Source: JAFCUW01 sp049898325
GTDB lineage: Bacteria > Pseudomonadota > Gammaproteobacteria > Burkholderiales > Burkholderiaceae_D
Assembly (NCBI RefSeq): GCF_049898325.1
Contig: NZ_JAFCXL010000006.1
Location: 186,001-250,000 of the forward strand
Direction of reading: 5' to 3'
Length of the DNA stretch: 64,000 nt
Numbering within the stretch: position 1 is the first letter of the stretch; each line of letters starts with the position of its first letter. The translations under genes were made by a program, and so were the position numbers. Below the pieces are notes generated by a model. It searched no databases. It was not told where the DNA came from and was given only the letters and a program-made list of their open reading frames with translations. Shown here in pieces: positions 15,774 to 25,100 of this stretch.

Positions 15774-17801
15774 CTACCTGCGCTTGACGCGCCCGCTGCC
15801 GCCGCCGCCGCCGCCGCTGCTGCCGCCGCCAGCGCCACCGCCACGCTGGCGCGCGGCCGCGTTCTGCTGCTGCAGGATCGCATCGACCCGCTCCGAGGCG
15901 GTGCGCGACAATTCCTGCGCCAGCGCGATGCTGGGAAAAATTTCCGGTTCGCGGTAGGCCACCCAGGCGTAGGCCGAGTAACGGCGGCAGGCGTCTTCGA
16001 CTTCCTGCAAATTGAGCCAGCGCAGCGCAGCCCCTTCGGCGTCGAGCTTGCACACCTTCTGCTTCGACAGGCACAGCGCCCAGTATTCCCAGGCCGTTTG
16101 CAGCGACGGCACCTTGCTCGAAATGGGCACCAGCGACAACATGAATTTTTGCGCCACGGTCAGGTTCTCGATCGTATCGAGCCAGAGGGCGCGGGTCGAC
16201 TGGTCTTCCGTGATCTTTGGATAAAAGAAGCCGTCGGGGACGTCGATGTTGTGCACAAAACGCTTGAGCAGCTTGACCAGCGAGCGCTCGTTGGTGACGG
16301 CGGCAATGCGATGCAGCTGTTCGATCGACGGCGCCACCGCGAAGCCGCTGGCGGCGATCGCGCCCGGCTTTTCCTTGAGCAGCGCGCGCATCACCTCGTG
16401 GGTTTCGTCGTCGTAGCCGGCCACGAAGCCTTCTTCGTGCACGCCGTAGCGGCCGGCGCGGCCGGCGATCTGGCGCGCCAGCGCGGCCGGGATTTCTTCT
16501 TCCTCGTAACCGTTGTACTTGACGGCGGTGGTCATGACGATGCGGGCAATCGGCATGTTCAGGCCCATCGCCAGGGCGTCGGTGCCGACGACGATGTCGG
16601 CGCTGCCGTCGCGGAAGCGCTCGGCCTGGGCGCGCCGCACTTCCGGCGACAGGTTGCCGTAGACGGTTGCCACCGACAGGCCGATCTCGGTGATCATGTC
16701 GCGCCATTTGAGCACTTCGCGGCGCGAAAAGGCGATCACGGCGTCGCCGCGGCGCAGGTTGCGCAGCTTGCGCACGGCGCCCGGCTCCATTGCCAGCGGC
16801 GCCATGCGCTTGAGGATGTGCACTTCGAGCGGACACTCGAGCCGTTCGGCCAGCGCCTCGATGGCGCGGCGCGCCTCGGGCGCGCCCACCAGGTAGACCA
16901 CCGAGGCGGGCGCGCCGCACACGGCCGCGGTCCAGGCGGCGCCGCGGTCGCGGTCGGCCAGCATCTGGATTTCGTCGATCACGGCGACGTCGACGCGGTT
17001 GCGCGAATCGAGCATCTCGACGGTGCTGGCGATGTGGGTGGCACCGGCCGTCAGGCGGCGCTCTTCTCCCGTCACCAGGCTCACCTTGAGCGGCTTGCCG
17101 TGCACGCTGACGGCCTGCATGCGCTCGAAGTTTTCCAGCGCCAGCAGGCGCAGCGGCGCCAGGTAGACGCCGCTGGGCGCTTTCACCAGCGCTTCCATGG
17201 CGCGGTGGGTTTTACCGGAATTGGTGGGGCCCAGCAGCGCGATGAACTTGCGCGGCATGCGGCTGGCCACCTCGAACGATTGCGGGTATTCGGCCAGGTT
17301 GATGCTCTGCTTGGTGCGTTCCGCGTACTGCGCTTCCTGCTCGCGTTCGACGGCGTGGATGATGCGCTGGCGGATGCGCTCGAACACATACTCGGCCGGC
17401 TCGGCCGTCTCGAGGTCGGCCAGCGGCGCCAGGAAGGTCATGGCGTCGAAGTCGCAGTCGTCGGCCAGCGCGGCGATCTCCCGCACAAACGCCTCGACGC
17501 TGGCGTGCAGGTCGGCGATGGCCGGCGCATTGGCCCGTTCCAGCACCAGCGCGGCCTGCGCCTCGGGGTCCATTTTTCTCCACTTGCTGGGCTTGGCCAG
17601 CACGCCCTGCGGCGGCACCAGCTGCCACGGCACGCGCAAGTGCTCGAAGCGCACCACGCCGTTAAAGCGCACGAACACCCGGCCCTCGGCCTTGACCAGG
17701 GCGGCGCCGGCCGGCATCGCCTGCGTCAGCTGCGGGTTCGGGTTCAGGGCGCCGTCGTCGGCATCGACGGGTTCGGGTTTTACAGTGGGAATCGAAGGCA
17801 T
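15774..17801 (-). CDS. Suv3-like DExH-box RNA/DNA helicase
   Basis: The product is about 675 aa from the ATG at 17801; no good ribosome binding site is visible, so the start is uncertain. The helicase core carries GPTNSGKTHRAMEAL (Walker A, about residues 190-197), LRLLALENFERM, TGEERR, DEIQMLADRDRGAAW (DExH), VVGTDALAMGLNMP and QIAGRAGRYG (motif VI). This set matches the Suv3/MgpS-type helicases that unwind RNA in organelles and bacteria. The C-terminus is a low-complexity Gly/Ser tail ending RVKRR. The partner nuclease is not encoded nearby. Confidence 0.87.
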   Translation of the reverse strand: MPSIPTVKPEPVDADDGALNPNPQLTQAMPAGAALVKAEGRVFVRFNGVVRFEHLRVPWQLVPPQGVLAKPSKWRKMDPEAQAALVLERANAPAIADLHASVEAFVREIAALADDCDFDAMTFLAPLADLETAEPAEYVFERIRQRIIHAVEREQEAQYAERTKQSINLAEYPQSFEVASRMPRKFIALLGPTNSGKTHRAMEALVKAPSGVYLAPLRLLALENFERMQAVSVHGKPLKVSLVTGEERRLTAGATHIASTVEMLDSRNRVDVAVIDEIQMLADRDRGAAWTAAVCGAPASVVYLVGAPEARRAIEALAERLECPLEVHILKRMAPLAMEPGAVRKLRNLRRGDAVIAFSRREVLKWRDMITEIGLSVATVYGNLSPEVRRAQAERFRDGSADIVVGTDALAMGLNMPIARIVMTTAVKYNGYEEEEIPAALARQIAGRAGRYGVHEEGFVAGYDDETHEVMRALLKEKPGAIAASGFAVAPSIEQLHRIAAVTNERSLVKLLKRFVHNIDVPDGFFYPKITEDQSTRALWLDTIENLTVAQKFMLSLVPISSKVPSLQTAWEYWALCLSKQKVCKLDAEGAALRWLNLQEVEDACRRYSAYAWVAYREPEIFPSIALAQELSRTASERVDAILQQQNAAARQRGGGAGGGSSGGGGGGSGRVKRR

Positions 17802-17874
17802 GGGAAGGCGTGGGCGCACAGTGGAGTCCCCGGTACTATAACGCGCCCCGCCCCATTCCAATAGCGCACCCGGA

Positions 17875-18957
17875 TCAGCGCGCGGGATCGCCCTGGAACA
17901 GCGTGTGCATGTCGAGGCGGGCGCCGCACAGCGCGCCGTCATAGCCGGGCAGCGCCGCCAGCACCTGCTTGAACGGCGCGCTGGCCATCGCCGTCTGCGC
18001 CGCCAGCAGCATCGGCGTGTCGACGGCACTGGCATCGCAGGCCAGGAAGTACTGTTCGCGGATCACGGGGATGAAATCGAGGTCGAAGCGGCGCGCCGCC
18101 GTTTCGACCCCAAAACTGACATCGGCCATGCCGCTGGCGACATACGCGGCCACCGCCGCGTGGGTGAATTCGGCGGTGCCGAAGCCGCTGATGGCGGCCG
18201 GATCGATGCCGCCGTGGTGCAGCAGCAGTTCGAGCAGCACGCGCGTGCCCGACCCCTTCTGGCGGTTGACGAAGCGCAGGCCCGGGCGGCCCAGGTCGGC
18301 CAGCCCCGTCACATGGTGCGGATTGCCCTTGGCGACGAAGATGCCTTGCATGCGGTAGGCCAGGTGGATCAGCGCGTGGCGCTGCGGGTCCAGCCACGGC
18401 CGGTACTTGGCCGCCGCCGCCTGCTCGAATTCGCCCACCGGCAGGTGAAAGCCGGCCAGCTCGCACTCGCCGCGCGCGAGCGCCGCCACCGCCTCGCTGC
18501 TGCCACGGTACTTGATGTCGACGGTGATGCCCTGCTCGTTCAACTGGGTCACCAGCGCGGCCACGGCGAAGCCGTGCGAGGCCGTCATGCGCAGCACCTG
18601 GGCGTCGTCGGCCAGCACGCGCGCCAGTTCCTGCTGCAGCTCCGAGGCCAGGCTGTCGAGCATGGGGGTCAGGCGGGCGTGGATGCGGCGGTCGGCCCAC
18701 ATCAGCTTTTCAGCCAGCGGCGAGAGCACCGTGCCCTGGCCGCGCACCTTGTAGACCAGATCAAAGCCGAACTGCTGGGAGAACTGCTGCAGCAAGCCCC
18801 ACGCGTGGCGGTACGACATGCCGCGCGCGGCGGCGGCCTTGCTGATGCTGCCCAACTGGCTCACCGCCAGCAGCAGTTCGAGCAGCGCCGGCAAGGCCGT
18901 CGCCACCCCGCTGGCATCGCGCAAGATCCAGTCGGGGCGTATCTCCACCTTCATCAT
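17875..18957 (-). CDS. ModE-like HTH regulator with periplasmic-binding-protein-like effector domain (FdsR-like)
   Basis: The product is 360 aa from the ATG at 18957, with AAGGA 8 bases upstream. Residues about 20-105 form a LysR/ModE-type winged helix (LLAVSQLGSISKAAAARGMSYRHAWGLL). The rest is a PBP-like domain, with KYRGSSEAVAALARGECELAGFH and FVNRQKGSGTRVLLELLL. Proteins of this kind sense molybdate or an oxyanion. Its divergent position next to fdsGBA matches the place of fdsR beside the Cupriavidus necator fds operon, so control of formate dehydrogenase is likely. The ligand is not determined by sequence. Confidence 0.85.
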   Translation of the reverse strand: MMKVEIRPDWILRDASGVATALPALLELLLAVSQLGSISKAAAARGMSYRHAWGLLQQFSQQFGFDLVYKVRGQGTVLSPLAEKLMWADRRIHARLTPMLDSLASELQQELARVLADDAQVLRMTASHGFAVAALVTQLNEQGITVDIKYRGSSEAVAALARGECELAGFHLPVGEFEQAAAAKYRPWLDPQRHALIHLAYRMQGIFVAKGNPHHVTGLADLGRPGLRFVNRQKGSGTRVLLELLLHHGGIDPAAISGFGTAEFTHAAVAAYVASGMADVSFGVETAARRFDLDFIPVIREQYFLACDASAVDTPMLLAAQTAMASAPFKQVLAALPGYDGALCGARLDMHTLFQGDPAR

Positions 18958-19032
18958 ATGCAAAATCCTTCATATTGAACGACATCGAAACCCCTGCTAC
19001 TCTCAATGCATCATCATAAATACCGCCTTTAT

Positions 19033-19052
19033 ATATGTTCTGCCGAACATAT
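19033..19052. promoter_or_regulatory. Candidate operator: perfect inverted repeat upstream of fdsG
   Basis: ATATGTTC (19033-19040) and GAACATAT (19045-19052) are exact reverse complements separated by TGCC. The centre lies about 33 bases before the fdsG ATG and within the 118-base divergent region shared with the FdsR-like regulator. A 20-base dyad of this symmetry fits a dimeric winged-helix operator. Confidence 0.6.
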
Positions 19053-19075
19053 GCAATGCGGACAAACGAGACACT

Positions 19076-19561
19076 ATGAACCCACCTGATCCCCACGCCG
19101 CGTTCGGCGACATTCTCGACCTGCATGCCCGCCATGGCCACCTTGGCCAGGATGCGCTGCTGCCCGTGCTGCACGCGATCCAGGATCGCCTCGGCTTCAT
19201 TCCGCCCGACGCCGTCGAGTACCTGGCGCAGAGCTTCAACGTCTCGCGCGCCGAGGTGCACGGCGTGATCACGTTTTACCATTACTTCAAGACAGCCGCG
19301 CCGGCGCGCTGCACGGTGCAGATCTGCCGCGCCGAAGCGTGCCAGAGCATGGGCGGCGACGCCCTGCTGGCCCACGCCGAGCGCAACCTGGGCTGCGGCC
19401 TGCACGCCCACACGGCCGACGGCGCCTTCGCGCTCGAGCCAGTGTACTGCCTGGGCCAGTGCGCCACCGCGCCGGCCATCATGATCAACGACGCTGTCCA
19501 TGCGCGCGTGACGCCGGCCCGCTTCGACAAACTGATCGGCAAAATCAAGGAGGTCGCATGA
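19076..19561 (+). CDS. fdsG: NAD-linked formate dehydrogenase gamma subunit
   Basis: The product is 161 aa and resembles the NuoE 24-kDa subunit of complex I. The [2Fe-2S] ligands are Cys79 and Cys84 (CTVQIC) and Cys125 and Cys129 (CLGQC). The helical N-terminal part contains LPVLHAIQDRLGFIPPDAVEYLAQ. In FDH of the Cupriavidus/Rhodobacter type, FdsG passes electrons with FdsB from the Mo subunit to NAD. I start at the ATG at 19076; the open frame extends upstream through the promoter region but without similarity. It overlaps fdsB by 4 bases. Confidence 0.95.
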   Translation: MNPPDPHAAFGDILDLHARHGHLGQDALLPVLHAIQDRLGFIPPDAVEYLAQSFNVSRAEVHGVITFYHYFKTAAPARCTVQICRAEACQSMGGDALLAHAERNLGCGLHAHTADGAFALEPVYCLGQCATAPAIMINDAVHARVTPARFDKLIGKIKEVA

Positions 19562-21117
19562 GCGTGCGCATCTTCGTTCCCGCCGATTCGGCGGCGCTGG
19601 CGCTGGGCGCCGACGACGTCGCCGCGGCGATCACCCATGAAGCGGCGCGCCGCGGCATCGCCATCGAACTGGTACGCAACGGCACCCGCGGCCTGCTGTA
19701 CCTGGAACCGCTGGTCGAAGTCGACACGCCCGCCGGCCGGGTCGGGTTCGGCAATGTCGACGACGCCGCCGTGGCCGCCCTGTTCGACGCCGGCTTTCAC
19801 CTGGGCCAGGCCGACCACCCGCTGGCGCTGGGCCTGGTCGAACAGATCCCCTACCTGGCGCGCCAGACCCGCCTGACCTTCGCCCGCAGCGGCATCACCG
19901 ATCCCCTGTCGCTGGCCGACTACGAGGCGCACGGCGGCTACCGCGGCCTGCGCCACGCCGTCACGCTCAGCCAGGCCGACATCGTCGCCACCGTCACCGC
20001 CTCGGGCCTGCGCGGGCGCGGCGGCGCCGCCTTCCCCACCGGGATCAAGTGGAACACCGTGCTGCGCGCCCAGGCGGCGCAAAAATACATCGTCTGCAAC
20101 GCCGACGAAGGCGACTCGGGCACCTTTGCCGACCGCATCGTGATGGAAAGCGATCCGTTTGTCCTCATTGAAGGGATGACCATCGCCGGCCTGGCGGTGG
20201 GCGCCACCGAGGGCTATATCTATGTGCGCAGCGAGTATCCGCACTCGATCGCGGCCTTGAACCACGCCATCGGCAGCGCCACCCGGGCCGGCCTGCTGGG
20301 CGCCGACGTGGCCGGCAGCGGGCGCGCCTTCACGCTGGAAGTGCGCAAGGGTGCGGGCGCCTATATCTGCGGCGAAGAGACGGCCCTGCTCGAGAGTATC
20401 GAAGGCAAGCGCGGCGTGGTGCGCGCCAAGCCGCCGCTGCCCGCCCTGGCCGGCCTGTTCGGCCAGCCCACCGTGATCAACAACGTGCTGTCGCTGGCGT
20501 CGGTGCCGATCATCCTCGACAAGGGCGCGCAGTTCTACCAGGACTTCGGCATGGGCCGCTCGCGCGGCACCCTGCCCGTGCAATTGGCCGGCAATATCAA
20601 GCAGGGCGGCCTGATCGAACTGGCCTTCGGCGCCACCTTGCGCGAGATCCTCTACGACTACGGCGGCGGCAGCGCCAGCGGGCGCCCCATCAAGGCGGTG
20701 CAGGTGGGCGGCCCGCTGGGCGCCTACCTGCCCGAGTCGCAGTGGGACACCCCGCTCGACTACGAAGCGTTCGCCGCGCTGTGGGCCGTGCTGGGCCACG
20801 GCGGCATCGTGGTGCACGACGACGGCGCCGACATGGCCAGGCTGGCCCGCTACGCGATGGAATTCTGCGCCGTCGAATCGTGCGGCAAGTGCACGCCCTG
20901 CCGCATCGGCTCGACCCGCGGGGTCGAAGTGATCGACAAAATCCGCGCCGGCAACGAGCGCCCCCAACAAGTGATCTTATTGCGCTCGCTGTGCGACACC
21001 ATGCTCAACGGCTCGCTGTGCGCGATGGGTGGCATGACGCCGTACCCGGTGCTGTCGGCATTGAATCACTTCCCTGAAGACTTCGGCCAGACGGCCGGCG
21101 ACGTCCGCGCCGCATAG
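19558..21117 (+). CDS. fdsB: NAD-linked formate dehydrogenase beta subunit (diaphorase, FMN/NAD)
   Basis: The product is 519 aa: an N-terminal thioredoxin-like part fused to a NuoF-like domain. The NAD-binding glycine loop is GRGGAAFPTGIKW, and the FMN site is CNADEGDSGTFADR followed by DPFVLIEGM. [4Fe-4S] ligands Cys442, Cys445 and Cys448 lie in ESCGKCTPCRIGSTRG, with a later cysteine in LCDTMLNGSLC. It reduces NAD with electrons from FdsA. The ATG overlaps the fdsG stop, and the ribosome binding site AAGGAGG lies inside the end of fdsG. Confidence 0.95.
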   Translation: MSVRIFVPADSAALALGADDVAAAITHEAARRGIAIELVRNGTRGLLYLEPLVEVDTPAGRVGFGNVDDAAVAALFDAGFHLGQADHPLALGLVEQIPYLARQTRLTFARSGITDPLSLADYEAHGGYRGLRHAVTLSQADIVATVTASGLRGRGGAAFPTGIKWNTVLRAQAAQKYIVCNADEGDSGTFADRIVMESDPFVLIEGMTIAGLAVGATEGYIYVRSEYPHSIAALNHAIGSATRAGLLGADVAGSGRAFTLEVRKGAGAYICGEETALLESIEGKRGVVRAKPPLPALAGLFGQPTVINNVLSLASVPIILDKGAQFYQDFGMGRSRGTLPVQLAGNIKQGGLIELAFGATLREILYDYGGGSASGRPIKAVQVGGPLGAYLPESQWDTPLDYEAFAALWAVLGHGGIVVHDDGADMARLARYAMEFCAVESCGKCTPCRIGSTRGVEVIDKIRAGNERPQQVILLRSLCDTMLNGSLCAMGGMTPYPVLSALNHFPEDFGQTAGDVRAA

Positions 21118-21129
21118 GAGACCCATACC

Positions 21130-23979
21130 ATGATCGAAACCATCATCACCCGCGATTTCGGCACCCCGGCCAAGGACATCAACGCGTCCACCGAGATGAT
21201 CACCCTCACCATCGACGGCTACGCAGTGCGCGTCCCGGTCGGCACCTCGGTCATGCGCGCGGCCGCCGAGAACAGCATCAATATCCCCAAGCTGTGCGCC
21301 ACCGACAGCCTCGAGCCGTTCGGCTCGTGCCGCCTGTGCCTGGTCGAGATTGAAGGCCGGCGCGGCTATCCGGCCTCGTGCACCACGCCGGCCGAAGCGG
21401 GCATGGTGGTGCGCACCCAGTCGGCCAAGCTGCAGGAAGTGCGCAAGGGCGTCATGGAGCTGTACATCTCCGACCATCCGCTCGACTGCCTCACCTGTCC
21501 CGCCAACGGCAACTGTGAGCTGCAGGACATGGCCGGCGTCACCGGGCTGCGCGAAGTGCGCTACGGTTACGAGGGCGCCAATCACCTGGCACTGAAGAAG
21601 GACGAGAGCAACCCCTACTTCACCTTCGACTCCTCCAAGTGCATCGTCTGCAACCGCTGCGTGCGCGCCTGCGAGGAAACCCAGGGCACCTTTGCCCTGA
21701 CCATCTCGGGGCGGGGCTTTGAATCGCGCGTCTCGGCCGGCCAGAGCGAATCGTTCATGGAATCGGAATGCGTCTCCTGCGGCGCCTGCGTGGAAGCCTG
21801 CCCGACGGCGACGCTGACGGAAAAATCGGTGATCTGGCTGGGCCAGGCCGAGCACAGCATCACCACCACCTGCGCCTATTGCGGCGTGGGCTGCTCGCTC
21901 AAGGCCGAAATGAAGGGCAACGAGGTGGTGCGCATGGTGCCGGCCAAGGACGGCAAGGCCAATGAGGGCCACGCCTGCGTCAAGGGCCGCTTCGCCTGGG
22001 GCTACGCCACCCACAAGGACCGCATCCTCAAACCGATGATCCGCTCGAAGATCACCGACCCGTGGAAGGAAGTGTCGTGGGACGAGGCGCTCGATTACGC
22101 CGCCTCCGAATTCAAGCGCATTCAGGCCAAGCACGGCGTCGATTCGATCGGCGGCATCGTCTCCTCGCGCTGCACCAACGAAGAGGGTTACCTGGTGCAG
22201 AAGCTGGTGCGCGCCGCCTTCGGCAACAACAACGTCGACAGCTGCGCGCGCGTGTGCCACTCGCCCACCGGCTACGGCCTGAAAACCACGCTGGGCGAAT
22301 CGGCCGGCACCCAGACGTTCAAGTCGGTCGAAAAATCCGACGTCATCCTGGTGATCGGCGCCAACCCCACCGACGGCCACCCGGTGTTCGCCTCGCGCAT
22401 GAAAAAACGCTTGCGCCAGGGCGCGCGCCTGATCGTCATCGATCCGCGCGGCATCGACCTGGTCAAGTCGCCGCACATCCGCGCCCAGCACCACTTGCAG
22501 CTGCGCCCCGGCACCAACGTCGCCATGGTCAGCGCGCTGGCCCACGTCATCGTCACCGAAGGCCTGATGGCCGACGAGTTCATCGCCGAGCGCTGCGACC
22601 TGCGCGCCTTCGAGCAGTGGCGCGAATTCGTCGCCCGTCCTGAAAATTCGCCGGAAGCGTCGGCCGAGATCACCGGCGTGCCGGCCGAGCAGGTGCGCGA
22701 AGCGGCCCGCCTGTTCGCCACCGGCGGCAACGGCGCCATCTTCTATGGCCTGGGCGTGACCGAGCATGCGCAGGGTTCGACCGCCGTGATGGGCATCGCC
22801 AACCTGGCCATGGCCACCGGCAATGTCGGCCGCGAAGGGGTCGGCGTCAATCCCCTGCGCGGCCAGAACAATGTGCAGGGCTCGTGCGACATCGGCTCGT
22901 TCCCGCACGAGCTGCCCGGCTACCGCCACGTCTCCGACACCACCGTGCGCACCCTGTTCGAGCAGGCCTGGGGCGTGCCCCTGCAAGCCGAGCCGGGCCT
23001 GCGCATTCCGAACATGTTCGAAGCAGCCCTCGACGGCAGCTTCATGGGCCTGTACTGCCAGGGCGAAGACATCGTCCAGTCCGACCCCAACACCCAGCAC
23101 GTCACCTCGGCGCTCGAGGCGATGGAATGCATCGTGGTGCAGGACATCTTCCTCAACGAGACGGCCAAGTACGCCCACGTGCTGCTGCCGGGCTCCTCGT
23201 TCCTGGAAAAGGACGGCACCTTCACCAATGCCGAGCGGCGCATTTCGCGCGTGCGCAAGGTGATGCCGCCGAAGGCCGGCTACGCCGACTGGGAAGTGAC
23301 GGTGGCGCTGTCGAACCGGCTGGGCTACCCGATGGCGTATCGTCATCCATCCGAGATCATGGATGAAATCGCCCGCCTCACCCCCACCTTCTCGGGCGTG
23401 AGCTACCAGCGCCTGGACCAGCTGGGCAGCATCCAGTGGCCCTGCAACGAGGACGCGCCCGAGGGCACGCCGACCATGCACATCGACCAGTTCGTGCGCG
23501 GCAAGGGACGCTTCATCATTACCCAGTATGTCGCCACCGACGAGAAGGTCACGCGCAAATTTCCGCTCATTCTCACCACCGGCCGCATCCTGTCGCAGTA
23601 CAACGTGGGCGCGCAGACGCGCCGCACCGAGAACGTGCGCTGGCACGCCGAAGACCGCCTCGAGATCCACCCGCACGACGCGCAGGAACGGGGCATCGAG
23701 GACGGCCAGTGGGTCGGCATCCACAGCCGCTCGGGCGAAACCGTGCTGCGGGCGATGGTCACCGAGCGCATGCAGCCGGGGGTGGTCTACACCACCTTCC
23801 ACTTCCCCGAATCGGGCGCCAACGTGATCACCACCGATAACTCGGACTGGGCCACCAACTGCCCCGAGTACAAGGTGACGGCGGTGCAGGTGATGCACGT
23901 GCAGCAGCAGTCCGACTGGCAGCTCGAGTACGCGCGCTTCAACCAGGAGCAGCTGGGCCTGGCCGAGAGCGTCGTATGA
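21130..23979 (+). CDS. fdsA: NAD-linked formate dehydrogenase alpha (molybdenum catalytic) subunit
   Basis: The product is 949 aa. Domains in order: a [2Fe-2S] ferredoxin (CATDSLEPFGSCRLCLVEI and a later CTTP), a histidine-type NuoG-like cluster region (HPLDCLTCPANGNCELQ), two [4Fe-4S] clusters (CIVCNRCVRACEE and CVSCGACVEACP), a Mo-bis-MGD domain opening with CAYCGVGCSL, and a C-terminal molybdopterin dinucleotide-binding domain. The Mo ligand is Cys376 (RVCHSPTGYG, codon TGC), so the enzyme is selenium-independent. It oxidises formate to CO2 in the cytoplasm. An AGGAG lies just before the start, 12 bases after fdsB. Confidence 0.97.
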   Translation: MIETIITRDFGTPAKDINASTEMITLTIDGYAVRVPVGTSVMRAAAENSINIPKLCATDSLEPFGSCRLCLVEIEGRRGYPASCTTPAEAGMVVRTQSAKLQEVRKGVMELYISDHPLDCLTCPANGNCELQDMAGVTGLREVRYGYEGANHLALKKDESNPYFTFDSSKCIVCNRCVRACEETQGTFALTISGRGFESRVSAGQSESFMESECVSCGACVEACPTATLTEKSVIWLGQAEHSITTTCAYCGVGCSLKAEMKGNEVVRMVPAKDGKANEGHACVKGRFAWGYATHKDRILKPMIRSKITDPWKEVSWDEALDYAASEFKRIQAKHGVDSIGGIVSSRCTNEEGYLVQKLVRAAFGNNNVDSCARVCHSPTGYGLKTTLGESAGTQTFKSVEKSDVILVIGANPTDGHPVFASRMKKRLRQGARLIVIDPRGIDLVKSPHIRAQHHLQLRPGTNVAMVSALAHVIVTEGLMADEFIAERCDLRAFEQWREFVARPENSPEASAEITGVPAEQVREAARLFATGGNGAIFYGLGVTEHAQGSTAVMGIANLAMATGNVGREGVGVNPLRGQNNVQGSCDIGSFPHELPGYRHVSDTTVRTLFEQAWGVPLQAEPGLRIPNMFEAALDGSFMGLYCQGEDIVQSDPNTQHVTSALEAMECIVVQDIFLNETAKYAHVLLPGSSFLEKDGTFTNAERRISRVRKVMPPKAGYADWEVTVALSNRLGYPMAYRHPSEIMDEIARLTPTFSGVSYQRLDQLGSIQWPCNEDAPEGTPTMHIDQFVRGKGRFIITQYVATDEKVTRKFPLILTTGRILSQYNVGAQTRRTENVRWHAEDRLEIHPHDAQERGIEDGQWVGIHSRSGETVLRAMVTERMQPGVVYTTFHFPESGANVITTDNSDWATNCPEYKVTAVQVMHVQQQSDWQLEYARFNQEQLGLAESVV

Positions 23980-24809
23980 TCTGCGCCGTGGACGAACCCG
24001 TGCGCCATGCGCCGAACGTGCGCATGGCCGTCGCGCGCATGCGCGGCGGCGCCTGGAGCGGCGCGCACGACGAACTGGCCGAGGAAGTGCCGGTGGCGCT
24101 CGAATACAACGGCGTCTCGCACGCGGTAATGCTGGCCACGCCGGCCGACATCGCCGAATTCGCCCTCGGCTTTTCGCTCAGCGAAGGCATCATCGAGTCG
24201 CCGCGCCAGTTCTACGGCGTCGAGGTCGAGCACGCCGCCGCCGGCATCACCGCCCACATCGACATTGCCGCCGGCGCCTTCATGCGCCTGAAAGACCGGC
24301 GCCGCAACCTGTCGGGCCGCACCGGCTGCGGCTTGTGCGGCGTCGACAGCCTGGCGCAGGTGATCCGTCCGCTGGCCTGGCTGGCGCCCACGCGCGCCCT
24401 GTCGGCGCCGGCGATCCGCCGCGCGCTGGCCGAAGTCAAACAGCAGCAGCCCTTGAACCGCCTCACCGGCGCCACCCACGCGGCCCTGTGGTGCGGGCGC
24501 GACGGCGTGCCGCGCCTGGCGTACGAGGACGTCGGCCGCCACAACGCGCTCGACAAGCTGATCGGCGCCCTGCACCAGGGCGAGTTTGACCCCACCGACG
24601 GCTTTGTACTCATCACCAGCCGCGCCAGCGTGGAAATGGTGCAGAAGGCGGCCACCGTCGGCATCGCCGCCATGGTCGCCATTTCCGCCCCCACCGCCCT
24701 CGCCGCCCGTACCGCGCAAGACTGCGGACTGACCCTGGTCGCCTTTGCCCGCGGCGACGACTTCGTCGCCTACGCACACGGCGTCAACATCGTAATGGAA
24801 GCAGCATGA
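23976..24809 (+). CDS. fdhD: Formate dehydrogenase accessory sulfurtransferase FdhD (FdsC)
   Basis: The product is 277 aa. The catalytic CxxC loop is Cys118-Gly-Leu-Cys121 within RTGCGLCGVDSLAQV. Other family motifs are EFALGFSLSEGII and EDVGRHNALDKLIG. FdhD moves sulfur from IscS to the Mo cofactor so that the formate dehydrogenase becomes active. It overlaps fdsA by ATGA and fdsD by ATGA, which ties cofactor sulfuration to enzyme synthesis. Confidence 0.96.
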   Translation: MICAVDEPVRHAPNVRMAVARMRGGAWSGAHDELAEEVPVALEYNGVSHAVMLATPADIAEFALGFSLSEGIIESPRQFYGVEVEHAAAGITAHIDIAAGAFMRLKDRRRNLSGRTGCGLCGVDSLAQVIRPLAWLAPTRALSAPAIRRALAEVKQQQPLNRLTGATHAALWCGRDGVPRLAYEDVGRHNALDKLIGALHQGEFDPTDGFVLITSRASVEMVQKAATVGIAAMVAISAPTALAARTAQDCGLTLVAFARGDDFVAYAHGVNIVMEAA

Positions 24810-25060
24810 ACATCGACAACCTGGTCACCATGGCCAACCAGATCGGCACTTTTTTTGAATCCTACCCGGACGCGCGCGAAGGCCGCACCGAGATCGCCAA
24901 CCACCTGCAGCGCTTCTGGGCGCCGCGCATGCGCAGCCAGTTGTTCAGCCATATCGACGCTGACAGGGGCGCCGGCCTCAATCCCATCGTGCTCGAAGCC
25001 CTGATCGAGCACCGGCGCGACCACATGGCGCCGCCGCCACCGGGCGGCGACGCCGGCTGA
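24806..25060 (+). CDS. fdsD: Formate dehydrogenase delta subunit
   Basis: The product is 84 aa, normal for FdsD. It begins MNIDNLVTMANQIGTFFES and contains EIANHLQRFWAPRMR, the family signature. FdsD is needed for a fully assembled and active FdsABG complex in Rhodobacter. It is the last gene of the operon, coupled to fdhD by a 4-base overlap and followed by a bidirectional terminator. Confidence 0.93.
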   Translation: MNIDNLVTMANQIGTFFESYPDAREGRTEIANHLQRFWAPRMRSQLFSHIDADRGAGLNPIVLEALIEHRRDHMAPPPPGGDAG

Positions 25061-25100
25061 TGGCGTCCATGCGGTGAAACGGATCGGCGAGCGACGCCGT

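Noticed and set aside
20977..23898. Long minus-strand open frame opposite fdsA
   Set aside because: It has no recognisable domain, and composition is typical of an antisense shadow; fdsA on the other strand is unambiguous.
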